From: Balneolaceae bacterium
GTDB lineage: Bacteria > Bacteroidota > Rhodothermia > Balneolales > Balneolaceae
Length of the DNA: 7,449 nucleotides
Reading direction: 5' to 3'
Assembly (NCBI GenBank): GCA_007134665.1
Contig: SLKH01000026.1
Span: 1 to 7,449, forward strand
Below the pieces are notes generated by a model. That model had not been told where the DNA came from, made no database searches, and was given only the letters and a program-made list of their open reading frames with translations. The position numbers and the translations under genes are program-made. Shown here in pieces: positions 6,199 to 7,449 of this stretch (position 1 is the first letter of the stretch; each line of letters begins with the position of its first letter).

Positions 6199-6759
6199 TC
6201 AGGCTCCGTTCTTCTCAACCTCATAGATCAGGTAAGGCGGTATATTCAAAATCTCTCTTTCAGTTTCAAGGTTTCCAAAAACTCTCATCAGCGGTTTTTT
6301 AAGATGGCCACTTGTTTGATATGCAAGGAACTTTCCACCAGTTTTGAGCAGTGTTTTGGTTGATTCAAGTACTTTCATTTTCCTGACAGGTTTTAAAAAG
6401 GAAAAAGGTATCCCCGATAATACATAATCTACATTGCCGATATCCTCAGGGGCAAGAACATCCAGTACATCCCCTGCAAGAACATTGTGGACCATAGCCC
6501 GGGAATCATTGATAGTTTCTTTCAGGTGCCTTACAAAATCTTCGTTCGCTTCAATCATGATCAGCCGGGAACCTGGAGTCATTTTATTCAACAAATATCT
6601 TGAGAAAACACCATCACCAGGGCCATACTCAACAATGATAATATCTTTTGTAAAATCTATGTGATTGCACACCTTAACCACACACCTGTTCGATGTTGGT
6701 GTAATTGATGCGACATCACGGTCTTTAATAAAGTTTTTAATAAATTTAAGTGTTCCCAT
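6199..6759 (-). CDS. SAM-dependent methyltransferase, phospholipid N-methyltransferase-like (COG3963)
   Basis: Class I SAM-dependent methyltransferase of 186 residues. The order of motifs fits the bacterial phospholipid N-methyltransferase (PmtA/COG3963) group. It shows an N-terminal VASITPTSN (16-24), motif I VEYGPGDGVFSRYLL (43-57) for SAM binding, acidic residue Glu70 at the end of strand 2 (LIMIEANEDF), GDVLDVL (96-102), and motif IV DYVLSGIPFSFLKP (111-124) where PmtA-like enzymes have a SGLPL-type stretch. The C-terminal strands GGKFLAYQTS and YLIYEVEK end the fold. Motif IV also recalls KsgA-type adenine dimethylases, so an RNA or small-molecule substrate is not excluded. An AGGA straddling the uvrB stop codon (TGAGGA) is 11-13 nt before its ATG and suggests translational coupling with uvrB. 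The substrate is inferred. Confidence 0.82.
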   Translation of the reverse strand: MGTLKFIKNFIKDRDVASITPTSNRCVVKVCNHIDFTKDIIIVEYGPGDGVFSRYLLNKMTPGSRLIMIEANEDFVRHLKETINDSRAMVHNVLAGDVLDVLAPEDIGNVDYVLSGIPFSFLKPVRKMKVLESTKTLLKTGGKFLAYQTSGHLKKPLMRVFGNLETEREILNIPPYLIYEVEKNGA

Positions 6760-6774
6760 TGTTATTATGGTTCC

Positions 6775-7449
6775 TCAGAGTTCCTCTTCTAATTTTGCTA
6801 TTTGATCACGAATCCGTGCTGCTTCTTCAAACTCCATATTCCTGGCAGCTTGCAACATAGAATCTCGCAGATATTCGATAAATTTTTCCTTGCTTTCAAA
6901 TGTTACTTCTTTCATGGCCGGATTTGCCTGGTATACAACTCCTTCTTCCGCCACTTTTACAACTTCAAGATAATCATCCTGATCCGTTTCTCCTTCAAGG
7001 TCAAATCCCCGTGTTGAGATCAGAGACGGATCAACCAATGGCTTTAACTCTTTTTTAACGGTTGCAGGTTCAATACCATTCTTTTCATTATATGCACGCT
7101 GTAGTTCTCGCCGCCGATTCGTCTCATGTAGAACTTTTTGAATACTCTTTGTCATCTTATTTGCATACAAGATCGCTTTCCCTTCCACATTCCTGGCAGC
7201 CCGGCCGACGATCTGAAAAAGCGATGTCTCAGACCTTAAGAAACCTTCCTTGTCGGCATCAAGTATTGCCACAAGGCTCAATTCCGGTATATCAATACCT
7301 TCCCTGAGCAGGTTTATCCCCACCAACACATTAAAATCACCACGGCGAAACTTGTACAGAACTTCGATTCTTTGCAAGGCATCCAGCTCACTATGCATAT
7401 AAGCCGCACTGATTCCCAGGTTCTTTAAATATTCACTAAGCTCTTCACT
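6775..7449 (-). CDS. uvrB: Excinuclease ABC subunit B, C-terminal part (5' end outside window)
   Basis: UvrB is the damage-verifying helicase-like subunit of nucleotide excision repair, loaded by UvrA and handing the lesion to UvrC. The visible 224 residues are about the last third of the usual 660-680. The frame is open to the window edge: the 17 codons before the Met at 7398 read SEELSEYLKNLGISAAY and match UvrB, so that Met is internal. Seen in order are helicase motif V, GINLLREGIDIPE (44-56 of the fragment), LVAILDADKEGFLRSE, motif VI QIVGRAARN (79-87), the ETNRRRELQRAYNEKNGI segment (109-126), and a C-terminal UVR domain (about 188-224, KFIEYLRDSMLQAARNMEF...) that contacts UvrC. It ends in TGA at 6777-6775, 15 bp before the methyltransferase start. 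Confidence 0.97.
   Translation of the reverse strand, partial: SEELSEYLKNLGISAAYMHSELDALQRIEVLYKFRRGDFNVLVGINLLREGIDIPELSLVAILDADKEGFLRSETSLFQIVGRAARNVEGKAILYANKMTKSIQKVLHETNRRRELQRAYNEKNGIEPATVKKELKPLVDPSLISTRGFDLEGETDQDDYLEVVKVAEEGVVYQANPAMKEVTFESKEKFIEYLRDSMLQAARNMEFEEAARIRDQIAKLEEEL

Noticed and set aside
7398..7449. Met at 7398 as a start of a short uvrB-like gene
   Set aside because: The frame upstream of it stays open to the window edge and matches UvrB, so the gene simply runs out of the window.
1..7449. CRISPR array, tRNA, rRNA or insertion sequence
   Set aside because: No regularly spaced direct repeats, cloverleaf, rRNA signature or transposase was seen on either strand.

Overview
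The window comes from a bacterial chromosome that is moderately AT-rich, has mostly weak ribosome binding sites and long Asp/Glu-rich secreted proteins. The gene set and protein flavour suggest Bacteroidota or its sister group Balneolota/Rhodothermota. This is a judgement by eye, not a phylogenetic result. One strongly acidic secreted protein would fit a marine or saline habitat.

Left half, plus strand. DNA polymerase IV (dinB, 111-1232) is complete, with its catalytic residues and a C-terminal clamp-binding motif. About 410 bp without a convincing gene follows. Its first part (about 1236-1398) is GC-richer, full of palindromes and competing stems, and looks like a dispersed intergenic element. 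Its second part is the presumed control region of the next gene. That gene (1644-2204) is the oddest in the window. It encodes an ECF-type sigma region 2 joined in frame to a domain like a zinc-less anti-sigma factor, with sigma region 4 missing. It is followed after 50 bp by an unrecognised secreted 482-residue protein (2255-3703) with a long C-terminal coiled coil, then by a YdjM/DUF457-type membrane putative metal-dependent hydrolase (3762-4760).

Right half, minus strand. Genes here converge on the hydrolase gene. Reading leftward from the right edge: the 3' part of uvrB (6775-7449, running off the window); a small SAM-dependent methyltransferase of the phospholipid N-methyltransferase/COG3963 type, 15 bp downstream of uvrB and probably cotranscribed; a small secreted acidic FAS1 (fasciclin) protein with its own AT-rich leader, good Shine-Dalgarno and a clear Rho-independent terminator; and leucyl/phenylalanyl-tRNA-protein transferase (aat).

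Two DNA damage genes (dinB, uvrB) lie in the window but at opposite ends and on opposite strands, so no joint operon is implied. The strongest candidate for something undescribed is the sigma2/anti-sigma fusion with its secreted partner. It could be a natural regulatory variant, a decaying locus after an in-frame deletion, or an assembly artefact; the sequence alone cannot decide.
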